Assembly (NCBI GenBank): GCA_963825255.1
Contig: CAWGSF010000009.1
Coordinates: forward strand, 620,001 to 684,000
Origin: JAIBJN01 sp963825255
GTDB taxonomy: Bacteria; Actinomycetota; Thermoleophilia; Gaiellales; Gaiellaceae
Length of the DNA stretch: 64,000 nucleotides
Reading direction: 5' to 3'
Shown: piece after piece, positions 12,275 to 21,009 of the stretch
Layout: every line of letters starts with the position of its first letter
How positions within the stretch are numbered: the stretch's first letter is position 1
Notes under the pieces: generated by a model
Told to the model about the DNA's origin: nothing
Database searches by the model: none
Seen by the model: only the letters and a program-made list of their open reading frames with translations
Program-made: the position numbers and the translations under genes

Positions 12275-13070
12275 ATGGGCGCCGACATCCACGAGGCGGC
12301 CCGCGGCTTCTCGCGCGTGTCGGACGCGTACGTCCGCGGACGGCCGACCTATCCGGCCGAGGCGATCGCGCTCCTCGCGCGGGAGCTGCGCCTCGGGCCG
12401 GGCCGGGTCGTCCTCGACCTGGCCGCGGGGACGGGGAAGCTGACGGCGCTCCTCGTCGGGACCGGGGCCGAGGTGGTCGCCGTCGAGCCGGTCGCCGAGA
12501 TGCGGGCGGCACTCCGCGAGGCGCTCCCGGACGTGCAGGCGCTCGACGGCACGGCCGAGCGGATGCCGCTCGTCGCGGAGTCGGTCGATGCCGTCACCGT
12601 GGCGCAGGCGTTCCACTGGTTCCGGGGCGATGAGGCGCTCGCGGAGATCCATCGCGTCCTGCGGCCGGGCGGTGGGCTCGGCCTCGTCTGGAACGTGCGG
12701 GACGACTCGGTGCCGCGAGGCCTGACCGAGATCCTCGAGCCGCTGCGCGGAAGCGCTCCGCGCTACCGAACCGGATCGTGGCGGCAGGCCTTCGCGGAGA
12801 CCGGTCTCTTCGGGCCGCTTCGCCACGCAGGCGTTCTCGCACGTCCAGCGACTGTCGCCCGACGCTGTCGTCGCGCGGGTGGCCTCGGTCAGCTTCGTCG
12901 CCTCGCTGCCCCGGGCCGAGCACGATGCGGTGCTCGCCGAGGTCCGCGACCTTCTCGAACAGGATCCGGGCACGAGGGGGCGGAGCGAGGTCGAGCTCCC
13001 GCACAGGACCGAGGTGTACTGGTGCGAGCGGCTCCCCGGCGCTAGCCGTCCCGCCGGCGAACGACCGTGA
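12275..13070 (+). CDS. Class I SAM-dependent methyltransferase (frameshifted)
   Basis: Read through one surplus base near 12815 this is a 264-residue methyltransferase of the Methyltransf_11/UbiE-like type. Motif I is VLDLAAGTGKL (about residues 48-58), motif II contains VVAVEPVAEMR, and the post-core AQAFHWFRGDEAL segment is typical of small-molecule methyltransferases. The C-terminal part after the break contains VASVSFVASLP and EVYWCERLPG, which match the usual ending of this subfamily. The substrate is unknown. Its tail overlaps the convergent gene at 13042 by 29 bases. Confidence 0.8.
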
Positions 13071-13275
13071 TGCCCCACGCCTTGCCGGTGCGGAAGAGCT
13101 CGTCCGCGTCGATCTCGTCGATCCAGCCGAGGAAGTGGCGCTCCGGGTCCTCGTCGGTGGAGCCGTAGACGGCCTGCCGCTCCGGCGCGGCCTCGACGAC
13201 CGGCCCGCGCTCCCTCCGCTCGAGCTCCTCGAATCGCTCCTCGGCGGCCGGGCCCTCCGCGTACCCCTTGCCCAC
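13042..13275 (-). CDS. Small hypothetical protein in the hemE-hemH group
   Basis: This 77-residue acidic protein starts at GTG 13275 (MGKGYAEGPAAEERFEELER) and ends WGITVVRRRDG. I recognise no domain. The first half is likely helical and charged; the second half (HFLGWIDEIDADELFRTGKAWG) is a mixed alpha/beta segment. It lies nine bases after the stop of the preceding small gene, in line with hemE, hemH and that gene, so it may be the last member of that operon. It could also be a false call, although its length and codon pattern fit its neighbours. Confidence 0.5.
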   Translation of the reverse strand: MGKGYAEGPAAEERFEELERRERGPVVEAAPERQAVYGSTDEDPERHFLGWIDEIDADELFRTGKAWGITVVRRRDG

Positions 13276-13284
13276 GGCTCGATG

Positions 13285-13570
13285 CTACTGCTTCGATGCT
13301 GGGCCGTGTCGCGCGCCCGGCCCACTCGCTCATCGGGTACCAGTACGTGTCCTGGAGCGCCGCGGCGACGCGCGGGTCGGTGTGCATCGGGTTGAAGACG
13401 TTGTGCTCGAGGTCCGCGCAGAGGGCGACCGCCTCGAGCGGGATGTCCGGGAGGTTGACCAGGACCTCGCCCGGAAGGTGCGCCTCGGCGAGCGTGTAGT
13501 GCTTGAAGTGGAGGTCGGGGCAGACCTCGAGGAGGACGGGCCAGTCGGGACAGCTGCGGGTGGTGCTCAT
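13285..13570 (-). CDS. Small hypothetical protein coupled to hemH (frameshifted)
   Basis: The ATG at 13570 overlaps the hemH stop (ATGA), a strong sign of translational coupling. The first 80 residues (MSTTRSCPDWPVLLEVCPDL, then HFKHYTLAEAHLPGEVL and NVFNPMHTDPRVA) show no domain I know. The open frame runs past a sensible end. If one surplus base in the G/C run near 13318 is removed, the protein stops at the TAG at 13285-13287 and is about 94 residues long. The acidic, His- and Cys-containing make-up and the position suggest a role near the ferrochelatase step, but this is inference from context only. Confidence 0.55.
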
Positions 13571-14463
13571 CGCGCTCCGATTCGTTCTTCGGCAGCAGAC
13601 GCCTTCCCCACGAGGTCCGCGAGCGCGCGCACGAAGGCAGGGTCCGCGTTGAGCGACTCGATGCGGGCGAAGGGGAGATCGAGCTCGACGGCCTTCTCCC
13701 GGGCCGCGATGTCGAGGTCCCAGAGGATCTCGAGGTGGTCCGAGACGAAGCCGACCGGGGCGACGAGGACGCCGGGCACTCCCTGCGCGTGCAGCGACTC
13801 CAGCTCGGCGAGGATGTCGGGCCCGAGCCACGGCTCGCCCGTCTGGCTCTCGCTCTGGAACGCGAACGACCACGTCTCGATGCCGGCGCGCTCCGCGACG
13901 AGCCTGGACGTCTCCAGCAGCTGGTCGCGATAGGGATCGCCCTCGGCCAGGATGCGCTCGGGGAGGCTGTGCGCGGTGAAGACGACGTGGCCGTCCGTGC
14001 CGCGCACGCGCTCGGCGACCACGTCGAGGAACGGCTCGTGGTCGTGCCAGCTCTCCACGAAGACGAGGTCGGCGCGGCCGGCGAGCGCCTCCTCGAGGCG
14101 GTCGCGGTAACCGCCGATCGAGATGCGCGAGTAGTGGGGGGCGAGCACGAGCCCGACGAGACGCTCGGCGCCGCCGTCGAGCGCCCGCTCGACCGCGTCG
14201 CCGATGCGCGGGTCCCAGTGCTTCATGCCGACGTGCACGGGGATCCCGAGCTCGCGCTCGAGAGCGGCCGCCTGGGCCTCGGTGATCTCGTTCAGGGGTG
14301 AGCTGCCGCCGATCCGGCGGTAGTGGTCGACGAGGGTCGCGACCGCCTCCTCGCGGACGGGGCGGCCGCCGCGGATGTCGGCGAGGTACGCGGGGATGTC
14401 CTCGAGCCGCTCGGGGCTTCCGTAGGCCATGAGGATCACTGCCGTCGGCGGGCGCTTCGTCAT
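13567..14463 (-). CDS. hemH: Ferrochelatase (probably coproporphyrin ferrochelatase)
   Basis: The roughly 298-residue enzyme inserts iron into a porphyrin. Family motifs are AVILMAYGSP at the N-terminus, YRRIGGSSPLNEIT, the FTAHSLPERI segment with the active-site histidine, and VAPVGFVSDHLEILWDLDI with the conserved glutamate. In actinobacteria this enzyme usually works on coproporphyrin III (CpfC) rather than protoporphyrin, so the substrate is inferred from lineage. I start at the ATG 14463, which places AVILMAYGS seven residues in; a GTG at 14499 would add 12 residues. It follows hemE on the same strand and is coupled to the small gene at 13570. Confidence 0.92.
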   Translation of the reverse strand: MTKRPPTAVILMAYGSPERLEDIPAYLADIRGGRPVREEAVATLVDHYRRIGGSSPLNEITEAQAAALERELGIPVHVGMKHWDPRIGDAVERALDGGAERLVGLVLAPHYSRISIGGYRDRLEEALAGRADLVFVESWHDHEPFLDVVAERVRGTDGHVVFTAHSLPERILAEGDPYRDQLLETSRLVAERAGIETWSFAFQSESQTGEPWLGPDILAELESLHAQGVPGVLVAPVGFVSDHLEILWDLDIAAREKAVELDLPFARIESLNADPAFVRALADLVGKASAAEERIGAR

Positions 14464-14509
14464 GTCGTCGTCGACCGCCTGGCTCAATCCGTGGGTCACG
14501 CGCGAGGGC

Positions 14510-15544
14510 TCATGCGCGCACCTCGACGCTCGTCTGCTCGTGGACGAGGTCGACGAGCTGGGCGAGGACGAACGGGTCCGTGTCCGGGAGCACGCCGTGT
14601 CCGAGGTTGAAGACGTGCCCGCGCCGGCCGGCGACGCGATCGACGATCAGCTGGGTCGCCTCCTCCACCCGCTCCCAGGGGCCGAGCAGCACGGCGGGGT
14701 CGAGGTTGCCCTGCACGCCGCGCCCGTGGCCGAGGATGTCCCATCCCCGGTCGATCGGCATCCGCCAGTCGAAGCCCATGACGTCGCCGCCGGCGGTGGC
14801 CATGTCGCGCAGGAGATGCGCCGTCCCGGTGCCGAAGTGGATCGTCGGGACGTCGATCGAGGCGAGGATGCGGGCCGAGTACGGGGCCGCGAACTCCGCG
14901 TAGTCCTCGCCGGACAGGGCGCCGACCCACGAGTCGAAGAGCTGGATCACGTCCGCGCCGGCGCGAACCTGGGCGGCCAGGTAGGCGACGAAGGTGTCGG
15001 TGAGCTTGTCCATGAGCGCGTGCCAGACCTCGGGCGACGCGTACATGCACGACTTCGTCTTCACGAAGTCCCGCGTCGGCTTTCCCTCGACGAGGTATCC
15101 CGCGACGGTGAACGGCCCGCCGGCGAAGCCGACGACGCCCTGATCGGCCCGGAGCTCCTCGCGGACGAGGCGCACCGCCTCGAGGACGAAGGGAACCGCC
15201 TCCTCGGGGTCGGGAACGACGAGGGCCTCGACGTCGGCGAGGCTGGCGATCGGGTGCGCGACGACGGGGCCGACGCCCTCGACGAGCTCGAGGTCGACGC
15301 CCATGCCGAGGACGGGAAGCATGATGTCGGCGAACATGACGGCCGCGTCGACGCCGTGCCGTCGCACGGGCTGAAGCGTCACCTCGGCGCAGAGCTCAGG
15401 CTCGCGACAGACCTCGAAGAGCCCGTGTTGCTCGCGGATCTTGCGGTACTCGGGCAGCGAGCGCCCGGCCTGGCGCATGAACCAGACCGGCGTCCGCTCG
15501 ACATGCTCGCGCCGGCAGGCGCGTGTGATGAGAGGCTCGGCCAC
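14510..15544 (-). CDS. hemE: Uroporphyrinogen decarboxylase
   Basis: This 344-residue enzyme converts uroporphyrinogen III to coproporphyrinogen III. It carries the signature PVWFMRQAGRSLPEYR near residues 18-33, the FADIMLP segment with the catalytic aspartate, GFAGGPFTVAGYLVEG, and FNLGHGVLPDTDP near the C-terminus. The length is normal. The start is GTG 15544, six bases after a minus-strand TACGCT hexamer and without a Shine-Dalgarno site. It heads the hemE-hemH-small gene group; the usual hemY/cgoX oxidase gene is not next to it. Confidence 0.96.
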   Translation of the reverse strand: MAEPLITRACRREHVERTPVWFMRQAGRSLPEYRKIREQHGLFEVCREPELCAEVTLQPVRRHGVDAAVMFADIMLPVLGMGVDLELVEGVGPVVAHPIASLADVEALVVPDPEEAVPFVLEAVRLVREELRADQGVVGFAGGPFTVAGYLVEGKPTRDFVKTKSCMYASPEVWHALMDKLTDTFVAYLAAQVRAGADVIQLFDSWVGALSGEDYAEFAAPYSARILASIDVPTIHFGTGTAHLLRDMATAGGDVMGFDWRMPIDRGWDILGHGRGVQGNLDPAVLLGPWERVEEATQLIVDRVAGRRGHVFNLGHGVLPDTDPFVLAQLVDLVHEQTSVEVRA

Positions 15545-15550
15545 GTGTCT

Positions 15551-15556
15551 AGCGTA
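15551..15556 (-). promoter_or_regulatory. Leaderless-type -10 hexamer TACGCT before hemE (minus strand)
   Basis: On the minus strand TACGCT ends six bases before the GTG at 15544. Confidence 0.5.
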
Positions 15557-15572
15557 GCCGTCCGCTGGTCGG

Positions 15573-16106
15573 CTACCCGCCGATGATCAGCGCGACGTGT
15601 GCGCCCGAGAGCTCCCGGGCACGGATGCCGTCGAGTGGCGTCACACGGCGCACGCCGATCTGGTGGGCGAGCCGCTTCGCCTCGCCCTGGAACCCGGGCC
15701 TGTACATGACCACCGAGCGGCGGAAGTCCGTGCGGGGCGCGTTTCCGGTGCCCGCGATGAGGTAGTGCTTGCCTCGGATCCGCTCCGCGGCGACGGCGGC
15801 TGCGCCGCTGATGCCGTTGCCGTTGAGGATGAGCACCGACGTCTCCCGCACGGGGACGAGGGGCTTCGTCGCCGGCTGGCCCGAGCTCTCCTGCGCGGCG
15901 GCGGTCGATGCCTGATCGCGCTGGACCGCTGCCTTGGCCACGGTCACCGGGTCGGTCGCCTTGTCGACCTCGCCGGAGAAGTACTTGCCGAAGAGGACGA
16001 TCCCGACGATCAGGATGATCGCCAGCTCGACGGTGGCGACGCAGGCCGCGATGAACGCGGCGTTGCGCCAGGGCTGCGGGGCGGGGAGATCGGACGGATG
16101 ATCCAT
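15573..16106 (-). CDS. Membrane-anchored LytR_C-domain protein
   Basis: This 177-residue protein has one transmembrane segment (about residues 17-42) and then a linker of about 45 residues. Its external domain of the LytR C-terminal type (PF13399) is recognised by VLILNGNGISGAAAVAAERI and GFQGEAKRLAHQIGV, with the usual ending ALIIGG. In other proteins this domain follows the LCP phosphotransferase that attaches polymers to peptidoglycan; here it is alone with an anchor, as in many actinobacterial stand-alone versions. It probably acts at the cell envelope. It lies between hemE and the epimerase gene on the same strand, 25 bases from the latter. Confidence 0.78.
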   Translation of the reverse strand: MDHPSDLPAPQPWRNAAFIAACVATVELAIILIVGIVLFGKYFSGEVDKATDPVTVAKAAVQRDQASTAAAQESSGQPATKPLVPVRETSVLILNGNGISGAAAVAAERIRGKHYLIAGTGNAPRTDFRRSVVMYRPGFQGEAKRLAHQIGVRRVTPLDGIRARELSGAHVALIIGG

Positions 16107-16130
16107 GGGGCGATTCAGTTCGCCCTCTTC

Positions 16131-17048
16131 TCATCCACTCCTTCCGCTCGTCACGAATTCCCACGTCGCCCCGATTCCGTCGGCCAGGGCGGTACGGGCG
16201 CGGAATCCCAGCTCGTGCTCCGCGAGGCCCGTGTCGAGCACGCTTCGCTGCAGCTCCCCGAGCCGTGGCGGGTCGAACACGGGCTCGACCTCGACGCGGG
16301 AGACGTCCAGGCAGGCCTCGAGCAGGTCGAGCACGGACGTCGCGGTTCCCGTGCCGACGTTGAACACTCCCTTGTGCCCGGCGGCGGCGAGGGTCGCCTC
16401 CACGACGTCGGCGACGAAGACGTAGTCCCGCTCCTGCGTGCCGTCCCCGAAGACGTGCGGCGACTCCCCGGCCGCGAGCCGGCCCAGGAAGATGGCCACG
16501 ACGCCGGCCTCCCCGTGCGGGTCCTGGCGCGGCCCGTAGACGTTCCCGTAGCGAAGCGCGACGTGGCCGGTCCCGTGCAGCCGGTTGTAGACCGCGAGGT
16601 ACTCCTCGGCCGCGAGCTTGGAAGCGCCGTAGGGCGAGAGCGGCTGCCGCGGCGCAGTCTCCGGCGCCGGCTCGGGACACTCGCCGTAGATCGCGCCGCC
16701 GGTCGAGGCGAGGACGACCCGGGTGCCGTGCCGGAGAGCCTGGACGAGGAGGCACACCGTCCCGACGCCGTTCACGGTCAGGTCGTGGACCGGCCGCTCG
16801 ACCGAGACGCGCACGTCGGCCTGGGCCGCGAGATGGAAGCACACCTCGGGCCGCACCTCGTCGAAGAGCGGCTCGACCTGCTCCGCCTCCCTCACGTCGG
16901 CGACGACGAGGCGCGCGTCGGCGTGAACCCGCTCGCGGCGCCCCGTCGAGAGGTCGTCGAGCACCGTGACCTCGTCTCCTCGCGCCACGAGCGCGTCGAC
17001 GACGTGCGAGCCGATGAAGCCGGCGCCCCCTGTCACGATCGCTCGCAC
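16131..17048 (-). CDS. NAD-dependent epimerase/dehydratase, UDP-glucose 4-epimerase-like
   Basis: The 305-residue protein is an extended short-chain dehydrogenase. The NAD motif TGGAGFIGSH lies at residues 6-15, the catalytic tyrosine and lysine are in SPYGASKLAAEEY, and the LRYGNVYGPRQDP and ERDYVFVADV segments are typical of GalE-like sugar-nucleotide epimerases. It probably interconverts UDP-glucose and UDP-galactose or a related pair for envelope glycans. The start GTG 17048 follows a TAGGAT hexamer by seven bases. It is divergent from tmk with overlapping promoters. Confidence 0.85.
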   Translation of the reverse strand: MRAIVTGGAGFIGSHVVDALVARGDEVTVLDDLSTGRRERVHADARLVVADVREAEQVEPLFDEVRPEVCFHLAAQADVRVSVERPVHDLTVNGVGTVCLLVQALRHGTRVVLASTGGAIYGECPEPAPETAPRQPLSPYGASKLAAEEYLAVYNRLHGTGHVALRYGNVYGPRQDPHGEAGVVAIFLGRLAAGESPHVFGDGTQERDYVFVADVVEATLAAAGHKGVFNVGTGTATSVLDLLEACLDVSRVEVEPVFDPPRLGELQRSVLDTGLAEHELGFRARTALADGIGATWEFVTSGRSG

Positions 17049-17054
17049 CGCGCG

Positions 17055-17061
17055 TATCCTA
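17055..17061. promoter_or_regulatory. Overlapping divergent -10 hexamers of the epimerase gene and tmk
   Basis: On the plus strand TATCCT (17055-17060) lies 11 bases before ATG 17072. On the minus strand TAGGAT (17061-17056) lies seven bases before GTG 17048. The two hexamers share five bases, so the two genes probably exclude each other's polymerase. Confidence 0.45.
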
Positions 17062-17071
17062 CGGCGCTCCG

Positions 17072-17668
17072 ATGTTCGTGACGTTCGAGGGAGTCGACGG
17101 CTCAGGGAAGTCGACGCAGGCGCGTCTCCTCGCCGAGCGGCTCGGCTCGGAGGGCCGCGAGGTCGTCGTCACGCGGGAGCCTGGCGGCACCGCGCTCGGC
17201 GAGGAGGTCCGCGGGCTCCTCCTGCACGGCGGGGCTCTCGCGCCCTGGGCCGAGGCCGCCCTCTTCGCCGCCGCGCGCGCCCAGCTCGTGGACGAGGTGA
17301 TCCGGCCGGCCCTCGCGCGGGGCGCCGACGTCGTCTGCGACCGCTACCTCGACTCGTCCCTCGCCTACCAGGGGCTGGCGCGCGGGCTCGGGATCGAGCG
17401 CGTGCTCGAGCTCAACCTCCTCGTCACGAGCGGCCTCCTGCCCGACCGGACCTTCCTCATCCGCGTTCCGTCGGCGGAGGCGGCCGCGCGGCGATCGGGG
17501 GGCGACGATCGCATCGAGGGGGAGGGACCGGCCTTTGCCGAGGAGGTCGACCGCGCCTACGAGGAGATCGCGCGGATCTTCGGGAAGCGCGTGCTCGTGG
17601 TCGACGGGACGAAGAAGCCCGAAGATATAGCCGAGACCGTCCGTGGACAGCTTCGAGACCTTCCCTGA
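17072..17668 (+). CDS. tmk: Thymidylate kinase
   Basis: This 198-residue enzyme phosphorylates dTMP to dTDP. The P-loop GVDGSGKST is at residues 7-15, REPGGT is the dTMP-binding motif near residue 35, and DRYLDSSLAYQG matches the DR(Y/F) motif. The length is typical. It is the first gene of a plus-strand run tmk-holB-ricT-herA in which every neighbour overlaps, a common arrangement of tmk and holB in bacteria. Confidence 0.95.
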   Translation: MFVTFEGVDGSGKSTQARLLAERLGSEGREVVVTREPGGTALGEEVRGLLLHGGALAPWAEAALFAAARAQLVDEVIRPALARGADVVCDRYLDSSLAYQGLARGLGIERVLELNLLVTSGLLPDRTFLIRVPSAEAAARRSGGDDRIEGEGPAFAEEVDRAYEEIARIFGKRVLVVDGTKKPEDIAETVRGQLRDLP

Positions 17669-18710
17669 GCAGGACGAGGCGAAGCGCCTCCTGAGGGCCG
17701 CCCTCGCGGAGGGGCCCGCCCACGCGTACCTCTTCCACGGGCCGCGCGGGGTCGGGAAGCGCCGCGCGGCACTCGCCTTCGCCGGAGAGCTCCTTCGCGA
17801 TCCCGACCGGACGACGCGCCGCGTTCACCCGGACCTCTACGTCCTCGAGCCCCTCGGCGATCAGATCCGGATCGACCCGATCCGGGAGCTTCGCCGGGAC
17901 CTGCACATGCGCCCGTTCGAGGCCGAGCGTCGCGTCTACCTCGTGCTGGGCGCCGACCTCATGAACGAGGACGCCGCCGATGCGCTGCTCAAGGACCTCG
18001 AGGAACCGCCACCTTACGCCGTGATCGTCCTCGTCGCGGACGAGCTCGGCCTCCTTCCGCCCACGATCCGCTCGCGCTGCCAGCTCGTGCCGTTCCGGCG
18101 TCTCTCGCAGCGGGCGATCAAGGCGTTCCTCTCGTCCCGGGGCGTGGAAGGCGAGCCGCTCGACGCGCTCGCGCGCGTCGCCGCCGGCCGCCTCGACCGG
18201 GCCGAGCGGCTGCTCGATCCCGAGGCGGGCGACCGCCGCTCGGGTCTGATCGAGCTCGCGCGCTCCGTCTACCTCGACCCGGGCTTCGACGCCGGAGACG
18301 CCTCGCGCCGGATCACCGATCTCGCCCACGAGCGGGCGGCGGAGGCTCGCGCGGCCGCCGAGCAGGAGGCGAGCCCCGACGAGACCGCGCGGGAGGCCGA
18401 GCAGCGCAGCCGCCGCGCCGGGCGGGGCGCCGAGCGAGAGCAGATCCTCGAGGCGCTCGACCTGCTCTCCGGGTGGTACAGAGACCTCGTCGTCGTCGCG
18501 GCCGGGGCCGACGGCGCCGTTCTCAACACCGACCGACTGGCGGACCTCTCCGCCGACGGCGTCTCCGATCGCGGCCCCGCGGCCGAGCGGGCCGCCGAGA
18601 CCGTGCGGGAGGTCTGGCGGACCTTCGAGTTCAACGTCCAGCCGGGCCTCGCGCTCGAGGCGCTCTTCGTCCGCCTGCGGCGGGAGCTCGCCGGGACCGT
18701 GGCCGTATGA
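17643..18710 (+). CDS. holB: DNA polymerase III delta-prime subunit
   Basis: The 355-residue protein is the clamp-loader delta-prime subunit. Its AAA+ core starts with AHAYLFHGPRGVGKRRAA. The P-loop reads GPRGVGKR, with arginine in place of the usual Thr/Ser, in keeping with delta-prime subunits that do not hydrolyse ATP. The sensor-like region LLKDLEEPPPYAV and PTIRSRCQ follow. The usual zinc-binding cysteine cluster is not visible. The C-terminal part (about residue 230 onward) is Ala/Arg/Glu-rich and probably helical. The GTG start overlaps tmk by 26 bases, and the stop overlaps the ricT start (ATGA). Confidence 0.9.
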   Translation: MDSFETFPEQDEAKRLLRAALAEGPAHAYLFHGPRGVGKRRAALAFAGELLRDPDRTTRRVHPDLYVLEPLGDQIRIDPIRELRRDLHMRPFEAERRVYLVLGADLMNEDAADALLKDLEEPPPYAVIVLVADELGLLPPTIRSRCQLVPFRRLSQRAIKAFLSSRGVEGEPLDALARVAAGRLDRAERLLDPEAGDRRSGLIELARSVYLDPGFDAGDASRRITDLAHERAAEARAAAEQEASPDETAREAEQRSRRAGRGAEREQILEALDLLSGWYRDLVVVAAGADGAVLNTDRLADLSADGVSDRGPAAERAAETVREVWRTFEFNVQPGLALEALFVRLRRELAGTVAV

Positions 18711-19507
18711 CCGTCGCGGTCGACGTCGTCTTCTCCCCGGGCGGACGGCTGTACTCGTTCGATCCGGCCGGCCTGGAGCTCTCCTGGAACGAGCGAGTCG
18801 TCTGCCAGACCTCGCGAGGCCAGGAGCTCGGCCGGGTCGTGAAGGCGAACTACGAGTCGGCCGAGGAGCCCACGCCGCCGCTCAAGCGCGTCCTTCGCCG
18901 CGCGAACGAGGTCGACAAGGAGACGTGGGCGGCGAATCGCGAGGAGGCCAAGCAGGCGCTGCGGGTCTTCCGGGAAGTCGTCCGCGAGCACGGGGTCGAG
19001 CTGAAGCCGGTCGGCGCCGAGCTCGTGTTCGACGGCTCCCGGCTCGTCTTCTCGTACGAATCCGAGGAGCGTCCCGACGCCGGGGCCCTACAGGCGGCGC
19101 TGCGCGATCGCCTCCACCGCCGCGTCGAGCTCCGCGCCGTCGGCCCGAGGGAATGTGCGCGGATCTGCGGGGACTACGGGCTCTGCGGCACGAAGCAGTG
19201 CTCGCGCCGGTTTCCGACCCACGAGCAGCCGATCACCCTCCGCATGGCGAAGGACCAGGACCTCCCGATGAGCTCCGGCCGCCTCACGGGCCTCTGCGGC
19301 CGCCTGCGCTGCTGCCTCGCCTTCGAGCACCCGCTCTACAGGAGCTTTCGCGACCGCGCGCCGCGCGTCGGCCGCCGCGTCACCACGCCCCACGGCGAAG
19401 GGGTGGTCACCGCCTACAACGTCCTCGAGGACGCGTGCACGGTCGAGTTCGGGGACGAAGCGAGCGCCCGTGACGTGCTCATCGACGAGTGCAGCGAGGT
19501 CGCGTGA
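18707..19507 (+). CDS. ricT: PSP1-domain protein (RicT/YaaT family)
   Basis: This 266-residue protein has a PSP1 C-terminal domain. Cysteines are arranged as ECARICGDYGLCGTKQCSRR and GLCGRLRCCLAFEH, as in RicT/YaaT, which in Bacillus forms an Fe-S-containing complex with RicA and RicF that affects RNase Y. The N-terminus contains VVFSPGGRLYSF and VCQTSRGQELGRV. In many genomes this gene follows holB, as here. The start ATG overlaps the holB stop and its stop overlaps the next start. The RicAF partners are not in view, so the function in this organism is inferred. Confidence 0.85.
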   Translation: MTVAVDVVFSPGGRLYSFDPAGLELSWNERVVCQTSRGQELGRVVKANYESAEEPTPPLKRVLRRANEVDKETWAANREEAKQALRVFREVVREHGVELKPVGAELVFDGSRLVFSYESEERPDAGALQAALRDRLHRRVELRAVGPRECARICGDYGLCGTKQCSRRFPTHEQPITLRMAKDQDLPMSSGRLTGLCGRLRCCLAFEHPLYRSFRDRAPRVGRRVTTPHGEGVVTAYNVLEDACTVEFGDEASARDVLIDECSEVA

Positions 19508-21005
19508 GCTCGTCCCAGGAAGAGCTCGACAGCAGGCTGGAGGAGTACCGCGGCCTGCGGCGCGACCTCGAGCGGGCGGTCGTCCCCTTCGCCACCTCGG
19601 TGGATGGGCGGCGCTTCGGCTTCCAGGCTTCGCTCCACGACCTCGAGCTCCAGGCGGGTGGCTACGTCGTCCTGGAAGCGGACGGCGGCCCGAGGCTCGG
19701 CCAGGTGATCACGCTCGAGCCGGCGACCCGGGAAGGGCCCGACCTGGCCGTCTCGCTGGGCGACGACGTCTCGGCCCACAACCGCATCCTGCTCCGCTAC
19801 GCGCGGGGGGAGGGAGTCCTGCTCGACACCGACGGCGGGCCGTTCCACGACGCCCGCGCGCGGCCCGCCACGCCGGACGAGGTCGGCGCATGGCTCGAGC
19901 GGACGCGGCCGGCGCGAGCGAGCCTCGAGATCGGCGAGCTCGTCCTCGCCCCGGGTGTCCCTTCGCGCTCGACGCCGGCGGCTTCGACCGCCACACCTTC
20001 CTCTGCGGGCAGTCCGGCTCGGGGAAGACGTACTCGCTCGGGCTCGTGCTCGAGAGGCTCCTGCTCGAGACCGAGCTTCGGATCGTCGTCCTCGACCCGA
20101 ACTCGGACTACGTCCGCCTCGGGCGCGTTCGCGAGGGAGTCGAGCGCGAGCTGGCGACGCGGTACGCGGGCGTCGCCCCGGGGATCGCCGTGCGCACGGC
20201 CGGCGACGGGGACGGCCCCCTGCAGCTGGCCTTCCCCGAGCTCGAGACGGCGGCGCAGGCGGCCGTCCTCAGGCTCGACCCGATCGCCGACCGCGAGGAG
20301 TACGCGGCGCTGACCTCGGCCCTCGAGCGCTGGAACCCGCAGCTGCTCGCCGAGCTGGCGGGCGACGGGACGCCGGAGTCGCAGCGGCTCCTTCAGCGGG
20401 CGCAGAACCTGGGCGTCCTCCGGTGGACGGTCTGGTCGCGCGGCGCCGAGGGCTCGGTTCTCGACGACGCGGTCGACCCCGCCATCCGCTGTCTCGTCGT
20501 CGACCTCGGCTCCCTGGGCACCCACGCCGAGCAGGCGCTCGCCGCGGAGGCCGTCCTCAGCCGCCTCTGGGAGCGCCGCTCCGATCGCTCGCCCGTGCTC
20601 GTGGTGATCGACGAGGCCCACAACGTCTGCCCTGCCGACCCGGAGGACCCGCTCACCGCGCTCGCCACCGAGCACGCCGTCCGGATCGCGGGCGAGGGCA
20701 GGAAGTTCGGCCTCTACCTGCTCGTCTCGACGCAGCGGCCGCAGAAGGTGCACGAGAACGTCCTCTCCCAGTGCGACAACCTGCTGCTCATGCGCATGAA
20801 CTCGACCGCCGACCTCGGCTTCGTCGCCGACGTGTTCTCCTTCGTGCCCCGCAGCCTGCTCGAGCGCGCGACCGCCTTCCGGCAGGGCGAGTCGCTCGCC
20901 GCAGGGAGGATCTCGCCGCACCCGGCGCTCATGCGCTTCGGCGCGCGCGTGACCGAGGAAGGCGGCGGCGACGTCCCGGCGGACTGGGCCGCCCGGCGAA
21001 CCTGA
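19504..21005 (+). CDS. HerA/DUF87-type ATPase (frameshifted)
   Basis: The protein is about 500 residues. The first 155 residues form a beta-rich HAS-barrel-like domain (GGYVVLEADGG, GQVITLEP). The ATPase core follows with Walker A GQSGSGKTYSLG and Walker B VLVVIDEAH, plus LLVSTQRPQKVHENVLSQC, as in HerA-like hexameric DNA translocases. The break at about 19962 needs one added base (a deleted G in CCCCGGG), giving a normal-length protein. HerA enzymes pair with the nuclease NurA in archaea; no NurA is adjacent. The GTG start overlaps the ricT stop, so the two are coupled. Confidence 0.8.
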
Positions 21006-21009
21006 CGCG

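Noticed and set aside
12260..13873. A 537-codon minus-strand frame spanning the methyltransferase, the small hem-linked genes and hemH
   Set aside because: It runs through several supported genes in the wrong phase; only its MSTTRSCP segment (from 13570) is likely to be real.
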